From: Aquabacterium sp.
Lineage (GTDB): Bacteria > Pseudomonadota > Gammaproteobacteria > Burkholderiales > Burkholderiaceae_C
Length of the DNA stretch: 56,429 nucleotides
Direction: 5' to 3'
Assembly: GCF_014378415.1 (NCBI RefSeq)
Contig: NZ_JACMNS010000011.1
Span: 1-56,429 of the forward strand
Shown in pieces: positions 44,534 to 52,675 of this stretch. The stretch's first letter is position 1. Every line of letters begins with the position of its first letter. The notes under the pieces were generated by a model. The model was not told the origin of the DNA and did not search any database. It was given only the letters and a program-made list of their open reading frames with translations. The position numbers and the translations under genes were made by a program.

Positions 44534-46000
44534 ATGAGTGAGCGAGCAGGTGTGGTGATCGTGGGCACGGGCTTTTCGGGCCTGTGCATGGCGATCCGAT
44601 TGAAGCAGTCGGGTGTGGATGATTTTGTCATCCTGGAAAGGGCCGACGACGTGGGCGGTACTTGGCGTGACAACCACTACCCGGGTTGTGCGTGTGATGT
44701 CCAGTCGCACCTGTATTCGTATTCATTCGAGCCCAATCCCGATTGGTCGCGGCAGTTCGCACCCCAGCCCGAAATCTGGGCCTACCTGCAGCGCTGTGCT
44801 GAAAAGTACGGCATCTTGCCCCACATTCGCTACAACGCCAATGTGGTGGCGTCGCGTTTTGACGAAGCCACCTCCACTTGGGTGGTGTCCACCGAAGACG
44901 GCCGCCAGTTCAACGGCCAGGTGTTCGTCTCGGGCGCTGGCGCCTTGAGCAATCCTTTCGTCCCCAAGACCGAAGGCAGCGAAACCTTTGCTGGCGAGAT
45001 GTTCCACTCGGCCGATTGGCGCCACGACGTTGACCTGCTTGGCAAGCGCGTGGCCGTGATCGGCTCGGGCGCCAGCGCCATCCAGTTCGTACCCCAGATC
45101 GCGCCCAAGGTGGCCCGCCTGGATTACTTCCAGCGCACGGCGCCGTGGGTCATGCCCAAGCCCGACTGGAAGCGCTCGGAGCTGGCCAAGCACATCACGC
45201 GCCTGATTCCCTTCACCCAAAAGCTGCACCGCTGGACCACCTACTGGATCCTCGAAGGCCGCGTGCTGGGCTTCGTGATCTCGCCCAAGATCCTGAAGGT
45301 GCTCGAGGTTTTGGGCCGCCGCCACATCAACAAGCACGTGAAGGATCCGGCCAAGCGCAAGGCGCTGACGCCCAACTTCAGCGCCGGTTGCAAGCGCGTG
45401 CTGGTGTCCAACGACTATTACCCCGCTCTGGCGCGCGACAACGTCAAAATCGTCTCCGACAACATCCAGCGCATCACGCCCCAAGGCATCGTCACGGCCG
45501 ATGGGGTGGAGCACCCCGCCGACGTCATCATCTGGGGCACGGGCTTTCGCGTGCAGGAGCTGGTGCCCCGTGGCGCCTACACCGGCCTGGGCGGGCGCGA
45601 CCTGTCCGATGGCTGGGCCAAGCAAGGTGGGCCGGAGGCTTTCCTGGGCATGTCGGTGTCGGGCTTCCCCAATTTGTTCTTCCTGATGGGCCCCAACACG
45701 GGCCTGGGCCACAGCTCCATGGTCTACATGATCGAGTCGCAAGTGCAGTACGCCCTCGACGCGATCCTGAAGATGCGCAAGGAAGGCATGGCGGTGGTGA
45801 ACGTGCGCGCGGAAGCGCAGCAACAGTTCGTCGAGAACATGCAGTCGCGCCTGAAGGGCACCGTGTGGGCTTCGGGCTGCAAGAGTTGGTATGTCAACGA
45901 CAGCGGCAAGAACACCACCTTGTGGCCAGGCTTCACCTTCCGCTACCGCCAGGCCACCAGCTCTTTCAAGCTGGCCGATTACGTCATCAAAACCAAATAA
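44534..46000 (+). CDS. Flavin-containing Baeyer-Villiger monooxygenase
   Basis: Encodes 488 residues from ATG 44534 with GGAG upstream. FAD loop GTGFSG (11-16), GGTW (41-44), the type I BVMO fingerprint FAGEMFHSADW (152-162) and NADPH loop GSGASA (177-182) are intact. Such enzymes insert oxygen next to a ketone to give an ester or lactone. Its nearest context analogue is MymA (Rv3083) of Mycobacterium tuberculosis, also followed by an SDR and an acetyl-hydrolase-type esterase. It heads a plus-strand operon with those genes, 9 and 3 bases apart, ending at a strong terminator. Substrate is unknown. Confidence 0.93.
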   Translation: MSERAGVVIVGTGFSGLCMAIRLKQSGVDDFVILERADDVGGTWRDNHYPGCACDVQSHLYSYSFEPNPDWSRQFAPQPEIWAYLQRCAEKYGILPHIRYNANVVASRFDEATSTWVVSTEDGRQFNGQVFVSGAGALSNPFVPKTEGSETFAGEMFHSADWRHDVDLLGKRVAVIGSGASAIQFVPQIAPKVARLDYFQRTAPWVMPKPDWKRSELAKHITRLIPFTQKLHRWTTYWILEGRVLGFVISPKILKVLEVLGRRHINKHVKDPAKRKALTPNFSAGCKRVLVSNDYYPALARDNVKIVSDNIQRITPQGIVTADGVEHPADVIIWGTGFRVQELVPRGAYTGLGGRDLSDGWAKQGGPEAFLGMSVSGFPNLFFLMGPNTGLGHSSMVYMIESQVQYALDAILKMRKEGMAVVNVRAEAQQQFVENMQSRLKGTVWASGCKSWYVNDSGKNTTLWPGFTFRYRQATSSFKLADYVIKTK

Positions 46001-46009
46001 GAAAAACTC

Positions 46010-46852
46010 ATGAAAAACTTCAAGAACAAAGTGGCGGCCATCACGGGCGCCGCGTCCGGCATGGGCCGCACGCTGGCGCTGCAACTGGCCGCCAAAGGCT
46101 GCCACCTGGCTTTGAGCGACGTCAATGAAGCCGGCTTGGCCGAGACGGGCGCCATGGCGGGCAAGCTGGGCGTCAAGGTCACCACGCACAAGCTGAACGT
46201 GTCCGACCGCGAAGCCATGAACGCCTGGGCCGACCAAGTGGTGCTCGACCACGGCAAGGTCAACCTGATCTTCAACAACGCGGGCGTGGCCTTGGGGGCC
46301 TTGATCGAGAGCGTCAAGCCCGCTGACTTTGAATGGATCATGGACATCAACTTCTGGGGCGTGGTCTGGGGCACGCAAGCCTTCCTGCCGCACCTCAAGA
46401 AGTCGGGCGAAGGCCACATCATCAACACCTCCAGCCTGTTTGGCCTGCTGGCCTTGCCCACCCAGGGTTGCTACAACGCCAGCAAATTCGCGGTGCGCGG
46501 CTTCACCGAAGCCCTGCGCCAGGAGCTGGACATCGACAAGTGCGGCGTCAGCGCCACCTGCGTGCACCCCGGTGGCATCCGCACCAACATTGCCCGCGAT
46601 GCCAAGATGGACCCGGCCATGAACGCCAAGACAGGCGGTGACGCCGAGAAGGCCCGCGAGCGTTTCGACAAGCTGCTCAACACCACCACCGCCGAAAGCG
46701 CGGCCCGTCAGATCATCCGCGCAGTGGAGGGCAACAAGCGCCGCGCGCTGGTGGGCCCCGATGCCAAGTTCCTGGACCTGGTGGTGCGCCTGTTCGGGTC
46801 CTGGTACCAGCCGATGACGACCTTGTTTGCCAAAAAAGGCATGATGGGCTAA
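46010..46852 (+). CDS. Short-chain dehydrogenase/reductase (SadH-like)
   Basis: Encodes 280 residues. GAASGMG (13-19) binds NAD(P), NNAG is at 89-92, and the catalytic Ser 141/142, Tyr 155 and Lys 159 are present (YNASK). Asp 37 after beta-2 (ALSDVNEAG) suggests NAD preference. The C-terminus has a hydrophobic stretch near 245-275 that could associate with membrane. It would interconvert an alcohol and the ketone used by the monooxygenase. It lies 9 bases after that gene and 3 before the esterase. Confidence 0.9.
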   Translation: MKNFKNKVAAITGAASGMGRTLALQLAAKGCHLALSDVNEAGLAETGAMAGKLGVKVTTHKLNVSDREAMNAWADQVVLDHGKVNLIFNNAGVALGALIESVKPADFEWIMDINFWGVVWGTQAFLPHLKKSGEGHIINTSSLFGLLALPTQGCYNASKFAVRGFTEALRQELDIDKCGVSATCVHPGGIRTNIARDAKMDPAMNAKTGGDAEKARERFDKLLNTTTAESAARQIIRAVEGNKRRALVGPDAKFLDLVVRLFGSWYQPMTTLFAKKGMMG

Positions 46853-46855
46853 TCC

Positions 46856-47872
46856 ATGAGCGACTCCAATGCTTTGAATGCCGAAGGCCCTGACGTGTCT
46901 GACGACGCAGCTTCCACGGCCTCGTCCGAGCCCGTGATCCGCCGCTACCCGCCGCTGCCCGGTTTGCTCGAATCGGTGACAGCGTTGGCCATGCGCACCA
47001 GCTTGCGCGTGTTCTTCAAATCGATCATGAAGCCGCCCTTGCCGCCGCAATTGCAGCGTGCCGTGCTGCACATGCTGTCGGTCGTCATGCCGGGCACGGG
47101 CGGCGTCACGGTTGAGAAGACCAAGGTGGGCAACATGACGGCCGAGCGCCTGACGCCCAAGGGCCTGAGCAAGCCCCAGCATGCCGTGTTGTACCTGCAC
47201 GGCGGTGCGTTTGTGGCGGGCAGCCCGCGCAGCCACCGCAGCATCACCAGCCGCCTGGCCAAGTTCGCCAATTGCCAGGTGCTGGCCATTCACTATCGCC
47301 GCGTGCCCGAGGCACCGTTCCCTGCGCAGATCAACGACTCAGTGACCGGCTACAAGCAGTTGTTGAAAGACGGCTTCAAGCCCGAGAACATCGCGATCGC
47401 GGGCGATTCGGCCGGTGGCACGCTGACCTTGCTGGTCACCAAGGCGCTGGAGCTGGAAGGCATCGCGGGCCCCAAGTGCCTGGTGATGATGTCGCCCGCC
47501 TTCGATGCCAAGCTCGACAGTCAGAGCGTGAAGAAGTATCGCAAGCTCGATCCGATGATCAACATCGAGTGGGGCCACCAAGGCTTCACGTGGTACCGCC
47601 CGCAGCACGATCATCCGCTGGCCTTCCCCAAGCGCCAGAACCTGGCCACCTTGCCGCCCACGCTGGTGCAGGTCGGCGAGATCGAGGTGCTGCACGATGA
47701 CTCGGTCTGGCTGGCGCACGCCGCCAAGCGCTTTGACCGCCAGGTCGAGCTGGAGATCTACGAGGGCCGCTGGCACGTGTTCCAGATCCACGCGGGCATC
47801 ATGCCCAGCGCCACGCTGGCCTTGCAACGGCAGGCGGCGTTTTTGAAGAAGCAATGGGGCGTTGTCTCCTGA
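46856..47872 (+). CDS. Hormone-sensitive-lipase-type esterase (LipR/acetyl-hydrolase-like)
   Basis: Encodes 338 residues. HGGAF (115-119) is the oxyanion motif and GDSAGG (183-188) holds the nucleophile Ser 185; a catalytic His is likely in GRWHVFQ. This is the HSL family, which prefers short-chain esters. In the operon it would hydrolyse the ester made by the monooxygenase. The N-terminal 30 residues are polar and may be disordered. A perfect 12-bp terminator follows 22 bases after the stop. Confidence 0.9.
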   Translation: MSDSNALNAEGPDVSDDAASTASSEPVIRRYPPLPGLLESVTALAMRTSLRVFFKSIMKPPLPPQLQRAVLHMLSVVMPGTGGVTVEKTKVGNMTAERLTPKGLSKPQHAVLYLHGGAFVAGSPRSHRSITSRLAKFANCQVLAIHYRRVPEAPFPAQINDSVTGYKQLLKDGFKPENIAIAGDSAGGTLTLLVTKALELEGIAGPKCLVMMSPAFDAKLDSQSVKKYRKLDPMINIEWGHQGFTWYRPQHDHPLAFPKRQNLATLPPTLVQVGEIEVLHDDSVWLAHAAKRFDRQVELEIYEGRWHVFQIHAGIMPSATLALQRQAAFLKKQWGVVS

Positions 47873-47894
47873 GCCACTGACTGACCGCCCCATG

Positions 47895-47929
47895 AAAGAA
47901 GGCCGCATCAAGCGGCCTTCTTTGTTTTT
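47895..47929 (+). terminator. Bidirectional-looking terminator between the esterase and fadD
   Basis: AAAGAAGGCCGC (47895-47906) pairs with GCGGCCTTCTTT (47912-47923) around ATCAA, a perfect 12-bp stem, followed by G and five T. The A-rich left side gives a weaker signal for fadD coming from the other strand. Confidence 0.9.
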
Positions 47930-47953
47930 GCAGGGGCACAGGCCCCCCGGGCC

Positions 47954-49684
47954 TCAGGCCGCTTTCTGAGCCTTCTGGCGCAACGCCATGTCGCGGATGG
48001 CTTCATCGCGCAGGTCCTTGCGCAGGATCTTGCCCACGTTGGTCATGGGCAGGTCTTCGCGGAACTCCACGTACTTGGGCCGCTTGTAGCCAGTCAACTG
48101 CGCCTTGCAGTAATCGGCCACCATCTTCTCGGTCAGGCTGTAGTCCTTGCGCACCACGAACAGCATCACGGCCTCGCCGGCGCGGTCGTCGGGCACGCCC
48201 ACCACCGCGCACTCGGTCACGCCGGGGTGCAGGCTCACCACCTGTTCGATCTCGTTGGGGTACACATTGAAGCCCGACACCAGGATCATGTCCTTCTTGC
48301 GGTCCACGATCTTGATCAGGCCCGTCTCGTCGAACAAGCCGATGTCGCCAGTGCGGAAGAAACCATCGGCGGTCATGACCTTGGCGGTTTCGTCCGGGCG
48401 ATTCCAGTAGCCGGACATCACTTGTGGGCCGCGCACCGCGATTTCGCCGGGCGTGCCGGTGGGTTGCACGTTGCCGTCGTCGTCCAGCAGCACGATCTCG
48501 GTGGAGGGCAGTGGAAAGCCGATGGCGGCGTTGTAGTGCGTGTTGTCCAGCCGGTTGACGGTGAGCACGGGCGCGGTCTCGGACAGGCCGTAGCCTTCAA
48601 CGATGGCCACGCCGGTGATGCGCTTCCACTCTTCGGCGGTCGACTGCTGCACGGCCATGCCGCCGCCATTGCACACGCGCAGGCGCGAGAAATCAAGGCT
48701 GGCGAAATCGGGCTCTTCAACCAGCGCGTTGTACAGCGTGTTGACCGCTGGGAACTGCGTGATCTTGTACTTCTTGAGCGTCTTGATCAGGCCAGGGATG
48801 TCGCGTGCATTGGGGATCAGCACGTTCATCGTGCCCATGCGCGCACTCAGGAAGAAGCACACCGTCAAAGCGAAGATGTGGTACAGCGGCAAGGCCACCA
48901 CGTTGATCAACTGGCCGCCCAGCTTGTCGAGCTCGGGCTTGAACCAGGCCTCGCACTGCAGGATGTTGGCGGTGACGTTGCGGTGCGACAGCGTGGCGCC
49001 TTTGGACACGCCGGTGGTGCCGCCCGTGTACTGCAAGAAGGCCGGGTCGGCGCCTTGGATGGCGGGTCGCACGTACTGGCCTGAGCGGCCCTTGGCCAGC
49101 GCCGTCTTCAAGGGCGTTTGCTTGCAACGCTCGTTGTCAGGCAGGGTGAAGGCCACCACGTTCTTCTCAAGGTGGCGCGTGTTGAAGGTGACCAGCGGGC
49201 CTTTGATGGCGCCGAAGACATCGCCCATGGCGCTCAGCACGATGTGCTTGAGGGGCGTGCGCTCGACCACCTCTTGCAGGGTCACGGCGAAGTTTTCGAG
49301 GACGATGATGACCTCGGCGCCCGAGTCGGTGAGCTGGTGCTCCAGCTCGCGCGGCGTGTACATCGGGTTGACGTTGACCACCACCATGCCCGCGCGCAGC
49401 ACGCCGGCGATGGCCACGGTGTATTGCGGCACGTTGGGCATCATGATTGCCACGCGCGTGCCCTTGGCCAGGTTCAATGATTGCAGCCAGGTGGCCAGGG
49501 CCTTGGAGTGCGCATCAATCTCGGCGAAGGTCCAGCGGGAATCCATGAACGCGGCCATGTCGCGCTTGGCGTGCGTCTTGAAGGCGGCTTCCAGCAGGTC
49601 AACGAGCGAGGCGTACTCGTCGGGGTTGATCGTGGCGGGCACACCTTCGCCGTACTGAGTCAACCAAGGTTTGGCAATCGACAT
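47954..49684 (-). CDS. fadD: Long-chain fatty-acid-CoA ligase (FadD-like)
   Basis: Encodes 576 residues in the ANL superfamily. The P-loop YTGGTTGVSKG is at 219-229, GYGLSETAP is the A5 motif, TGDIGLFDETGLIKIVDRKKDMI the hinge and the C-terminal TNVGKILRKDL the catalytic lysine segment. It forms acyl-AMP then acyl-CoA, activating acids released by the esterase or taken up. FadD13 plays this role beside MymA in mycobacteria. It converges on the monooxygenase operon. Confidence 0.93.
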   Translation of the reverse strand: MSIAKPWLTQYGEGVPATINPDEYASLVDLLEAAFKTHAKRDMAAFMDSRWTFAEIDAHSKALATWLQSLNLAKGTRVAIMMPNVPQYTVAIAGVLRAGMVVVNVNPMYTPRELEHQLTDSGAEVIIVLENFAVTLQEVVERTPLKHIVLSAMGDVFGAIKGPLVTFNTRHLEKNVVAFTLPDNERCKQTPLKTALAKGRSGQYVRPAIQGADPAFLQYTGGTTGVSKGATLSHRNVTANILQCEAWFKPELDKLGGQLINVVALPLYHIFALTVCFFLSARMGTMNVLIPNARDIPGLIKTLKKYKITQFPAVNTLYNALVEEPDFASLDFSRLRVCNGGGMAVQQSTAEEWKRITGVAIVEGYGLSETAPVLTVNRLDNTHYNAAIGFPLPSTEIVLLDDDGNVQPTGTPGEIAVRGPQVMSGYWNRPDETAKVMTADGFFRTGDIGLFDETGLIKIVDRKKDMILVSGFNVYPNEIEQVVSLHPGVTECAVVGVPDDRAGEAVMLFVVRKDYSLTEKMVADYCKAQLTGYKRPKYVEFREDLPMTNVGKILRKDLRDEAIRDMALRQKAQKAA

Positions 49685-49797
49685 GAATGTGTCCTGTGGA
49701 AAAGGCGGGGATCAATCTGAAAACAACTGCTGTCATTTTGCAATGAATCCGGACTTTTGCCATCCCTCAGTCAAGTGCGGGGTTGTGCCCAGGCATG

Positions 49798-49820
49798 AAA
49801 AAGGCCCTCCGAAGAGGGCC
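49798..49820 (-). terminator. Terminator downstream of the acyl-CoA dehydrogenase
   Basis: On the minus strand GGCCCTC (49820-49814) and GAGGGCC (49809-49803) surround a TTCG tetraloop and are followed by five T (49802-49798). It separates the dehydrogenase gene from fadD, which therefore has its own promoter. Confidence 0.85.
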
Positions 49821-49849
49821 TGTCGCATGGTGCGTTGCACCAAAGGCGA

Positions 49850-51673
49850 TCACTGGAAGGTGAAGTGATCGTTGTTCATCTGCATGATCGAGCTGGTGGG
49901 CGAGAGCATGGTGGCCTTGTGGCCATCGGCGCGGGGCAGCAGTCGCTCGAAGAAGAACTCTGCTGTCTGTCCCTTGGCGGTGTAGAACTCCTTAGACTCA
50001 GCGCCCTTGCCCGACGACAGCGCCTTGCTGGCGACGATGGCCTGCTTGAGCCAGAAGTGGCCCATCATCATGTAGCCCGCGTACATCAGGAAGTCGTAGG
50101 AGGCCGCGCCGACGACATCGCGGTCCTTTTTAGCGCGCAGCATCAGTCGCACCGTCAGCACTTTCCACTGGATGGCGCGCTTGAAGGCGGTACGCGCCAT
50201 CTTGCCGAGCGGGCCACCGTCCAGCAGGTAGGGCTTGGCCTGGTCGATCATTTCGCCGGTAAAGCCGAAGACGACCTTGCCACGCGATTGCAGCAGCACC
50301 TTGCGGCCCAGCAGGTCGAGCGCCTGGATGCCGGTGGTGCCTTCGTACAGGGTCGAGATGCGCGCGTCGCGGGCGATCTGTTCCATACCGTAGTCCTTGA
50401 CGTAGCCGTGGCCGCCGAAGACCTGCATGCCCAGGTTGGCACACTCCAGACCCAGTTCGGTCAGGAAACCCTTGAGGATGGGGGTGTAGAAGCCCAGCCG
50501 GTCGTCGTATTCTGCGTACTTGGCATTGTCGCCCTCGGCCAGGCTCGCGACCATGTGGTCGGCCAGCTTGGCAGCGTGGTAAATCATGGCGCGGCCACCC
50601 TCGGCCACAGCGCGTTGCGTCAGCAGCATGCGGCGCACGTCGGCGTGCCAGATCAGGGCATCGTTCGGGTGGTCCGTGTCTTTCTTGCCGGTCAGGGCGC
50701 GCATGGAGCGGCGGTCCTTGGCATACGGCACGGCGCCTTGGTAGGACAACTCGGCGTGGGCCACGCCTTGCAGAGCGGTACCAATGCGGGCTGTGTTCAT
50801 GAAGGTGAACATGGCTTCGAGGCCCTTGTTCTGCTCGCTGATCATGAAGCCGGTGGCACCGTCGAAGTTCATCACGCAGGTGGCCGAGGCGCGGATGCCC
50901 ATCTTGTGCTCGAGCGCGCCAGCCTTGACGCTGTTGCGCTCGCCCAGGCTACGGTCCGCGTTGACCATGAACTTGGGCACGATGAACAGCGAGATGCCAC
51001 GGGTGCCCTTGGGGGCGTCGGGCAGGCGAGCCAGCACGATGTGGATGATGTTCTCGGCCAGGTCGTGTTCGCCCGACGAGATGTAGATCTTGGTGCCGTA
51101 GAGCTTGTAGGTGCCGTCGGCCTGGGGTTCGGCCTTGGTGCGGATCTGCGCCAGGTCGGTGCCGCACTGGGGCTCGGTCAGGCACATGGTGCCCGTCCAC
51201 TCGCCGCTGACCAGAGGGGGCATGTACAGGTTCTTCTGCTCGGTGTTGCCGAACTGAAAGACGGTGTTCATGCAGCCCAAGCTCAAGCCGGGGTACATGG
51301 TGAAGGGCCAGTTGGCCGTGCCCATCATTTCCGACTTCAGCAGGTTCAGCGACATGGGCAGGCCCTGGCCGCCGTATTCCTGTGGGTGCGACAGGCCTTG
51401 CCAGCCGCCAGCCACGTACTGGGCGTAAGCTTCCTTGTATCCCTTGGGTGTGGTCACCACGCCGTCGGTGATCGAACAGCCTTCGTGGTCTCCGGTGGCG
51501 TACAGGGGGGCCAGCACCTCTTCGCAGAGGGTGGCGCAGCCCTCAAGGATGGCGTCGACCATGTCTGGCGTGGCGTCGCCACCGTTGGACAGGCTGGCGT
51601 AGTGGCCGGCATAGTCAAACACTTCGTTGAGTTGGAAGCGCATGTCGCGCAAGGGCGCTTTGTACTGCGGCAT
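49850..51673 (-). CDS. Large acyl-CoA dehydrogenase (DmdC/FadE-type, 607 aa)
   Basis: Encodes 607 residues from ATG 51673 with AGAGGTGA upstream. The acyl-CoA dehydrogenase core has TEPQCGTDL (166-174) for FAD contact and the catalytic Glu 444 in YEGTTGIQALD. An N-terminal lid extension (MPQYKAPLRDMRFQLNEV) and an extra C-terminal domain (about 475-600) mark the long class that includes 3-methylmercaptopropionyl-CoA dehydrogenase. In this context oxidation of ordinary acyl-CoA is more likely than DMSP use, since no other dmd gene is present. Its upstream region has a palindromic operator. Confidence 0.93.
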   Translation of the reverse strand: MPQYKAPLRDMRFQLNEVFDYAGHYASLSNGGDATPDMVDAILEGCATLCEEVLAPLYATGDHEGCSITDGVVTTPKGYKEAYAQYVAGGWQGLSHPQEYGGQGLPMSLNLLKSEMMGTANWPFTMYPGLSLGCMNTVFQFGNTEQKNLYMPPLVSGEWTGTMCLTEPQCGTDLAQIRTKAEPQADGTYKLYGTKIYISSGEHDLAENIIHIVLARLPDAPKGTRGISLFIVPKFMVNADRSLGERNSVKAGALEHKMGIRASATCVMNFDGATGFMISEQNKGLEAMFTFMNTARIGTALQGVAHAELSYQGAVPYAKDRRSMRALTGKKDTDHPNDALIWHADVRRMLLTQRAVAEGGRAMIYHAAKLADHMVASLAEGDNAKYAEYDDRLGFYTPILKGFLTELGLECANLGMQVFGGHGYVKDYGMEQIARDARISTLYEGTTGIQALDLLGRKVLLQSRGKVVFGFTGEMIDQAKPYLLDGGPLGKMARTAFKRAIQWKVLTVRLMLRAKKDRDVVGAASYDFLMYAGYMMMGHFWLKQAIVASKALSSGKGAESKEFYTAKGQTAEFFFERLLPRADGHKATMLSPTSSIMQMNNDHFTFQ

Positions 51674-51735
51674 AGGGAATCACCTCTTTGTGAGCCGCGT
51701 GAACAGCGGCCGGGCCATGGGAGCAATCTGGGATT

Positions 51736-51770
51736 TTCGAACGACCGTGCTTTTCAAACGATCGTTCGAA
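51736..51770. promoter_or_regulatory. Candidate operator upstream of the acyl-CoA dehydrogenase
   Basis: TTCAAACGATCGTTCGAA (51753-51770) is an 18-bp near-perfect palindrome with the perfect core AACGATCGTT. A matching half-site TTCGAACGA lies at 51736-51744. A related CAACGATCGC occurs at 51918-51927. Such sites suit a TetR-type fatty-acid regulator (FadR/PsrA-like), which is not encoded nearby unless the 43769 repressor also binds here; its own operator looks different. Confidence 0.55.
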
Positions 51771-51866
51771 TTAAGGTCGCATTTATACCGCAGAGTGGAG
51801 CGTTCGGGGGATGTCTTGACGCCGCAAGGTCAAATTTGCTGGCCTTGTCGACAGTTTCCGCCCCCT

Positions 51867-51895
51867 GTAGAGGGGGGTGATTCGGAGATACCCTG
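51867..51895 (+). promoter_or_regulatory. Copy B of a motif shared with 44418-44444
   Basis: GTAGAG, four G residues, then GTGATTCGG and ACCCTG occur in the same order as at 44418. It sits 98 bases before the ATG at 51965. CCCCCT (51861-51866) and AGGGGG (51871-51876) form a small hairpin at its left end. A shared activator site for two genes is plausible; similarity by chance in GC-rich DNA cannot be excluded. Confidence 0.4.
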
Positions 51896-51964
51896 CCTGG
51901 CTTGAATGCCTTGCGTGCAACGATCGCTTTCGTAACGCGGATCCGAATCGAGGAAGTGGCAGTC

Positions 51965-52675
51965 ATGTTAATGATCAAAAAACAGCGCTCAAAAATCGTT
52001 TGGGTGGTGGGTGGGGCCGTGGTGGCCATGCTGGGTGGCGCGTACTACGCCAGCCGCACGCATTCGGCCGATGCCCAGCCCACGCCGCCGCACGTCGAGG
52101 CCTACGCCAAGATGCTGGACAGCGAGCCGCCGGCCGCGGCGGACTCGTCCTCAGGCACCCACGATCTGGAGCGCCCGGCCGACATCGACCCCAAGGAGTG
52201 GCAGCAGCTGGTGGATGCCTTGCGCAACCATCCGCAGCGCGACCAGGAACTCAAACGCCTGGTGGGCTACCTGCGCTTCAAGCGCGACATGGACAAATGG
52301 ACCGCGCTGAAGGACCAGCCCAATGCGCTGGAGCGCGCGCAAGTGGGCCAGCGCATCCTGGACGCCTTGCCGGTGCGCTTTGCCAATCAGGAGGTGACCG
52401 GGCCTGAAGCCTTGATGCTGCAGGCCGCGATCTACGCCGACATGATCCCCGACGAGGCGCAGCGCAGGCCCATGGAAGAGGCCGCGCGCCAATCCCTGAT
52501 GCGCGCCCTGGAGCACGACGCGGCCATGGATGCCAAGCTCAAGTCAGAGGATGCCCAGACCGCCGACTACAAGGAGCGTGAGGCGGTGATCATGAAGCGC
52601 TTCAAGGATCAGCTGATTGACCAGGGGCAGATGGAAAAAGAGTTGGACGTGGCTCGGGTGGCGGCTTACCAGTGA
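51965..52675 (+). CDS. Hypothetical membrane-anchored helical protein, 236 aa
   Basis: Starts at ATG 51965 with GGAAG upstream; ATG 51971 is an alternative. A basic N-terminus (MLMIKKQRSK) precedes one membrane helix (about 11-28), then a Pro/Ser-rich linker and a long charged helical region (about 70-230) exposed to the periplasm. The layout of an N-terminal anchor and extended helices recalls lipase or phospholipase chaperones, but I see no family motif, so function is unknown. It overlaps the end of the PEP-CTERM gene tail to tail by 10 bases. Confidence 0.75.
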   Translation: MLMIKKQRSKIVWVVGGAVVAMLGGAYYASRTHSADAQPTPPHVEAYAKMLDSEPPAAADSSSGTHDLERPADIDPKEWQQLVDALRNHPQRDQELKRLVGYLRFKRDMDKWTALKDQPNALERAQVGQRILDALPVRFANQEVTGPEALMLQAAIYADMIPDEAQRRPMEEAARQSLMRALEHDAAMDAKLKSEDAQTADYKEREAVIMKRFKDQLIDQGQMEKELDVARVAAYQ

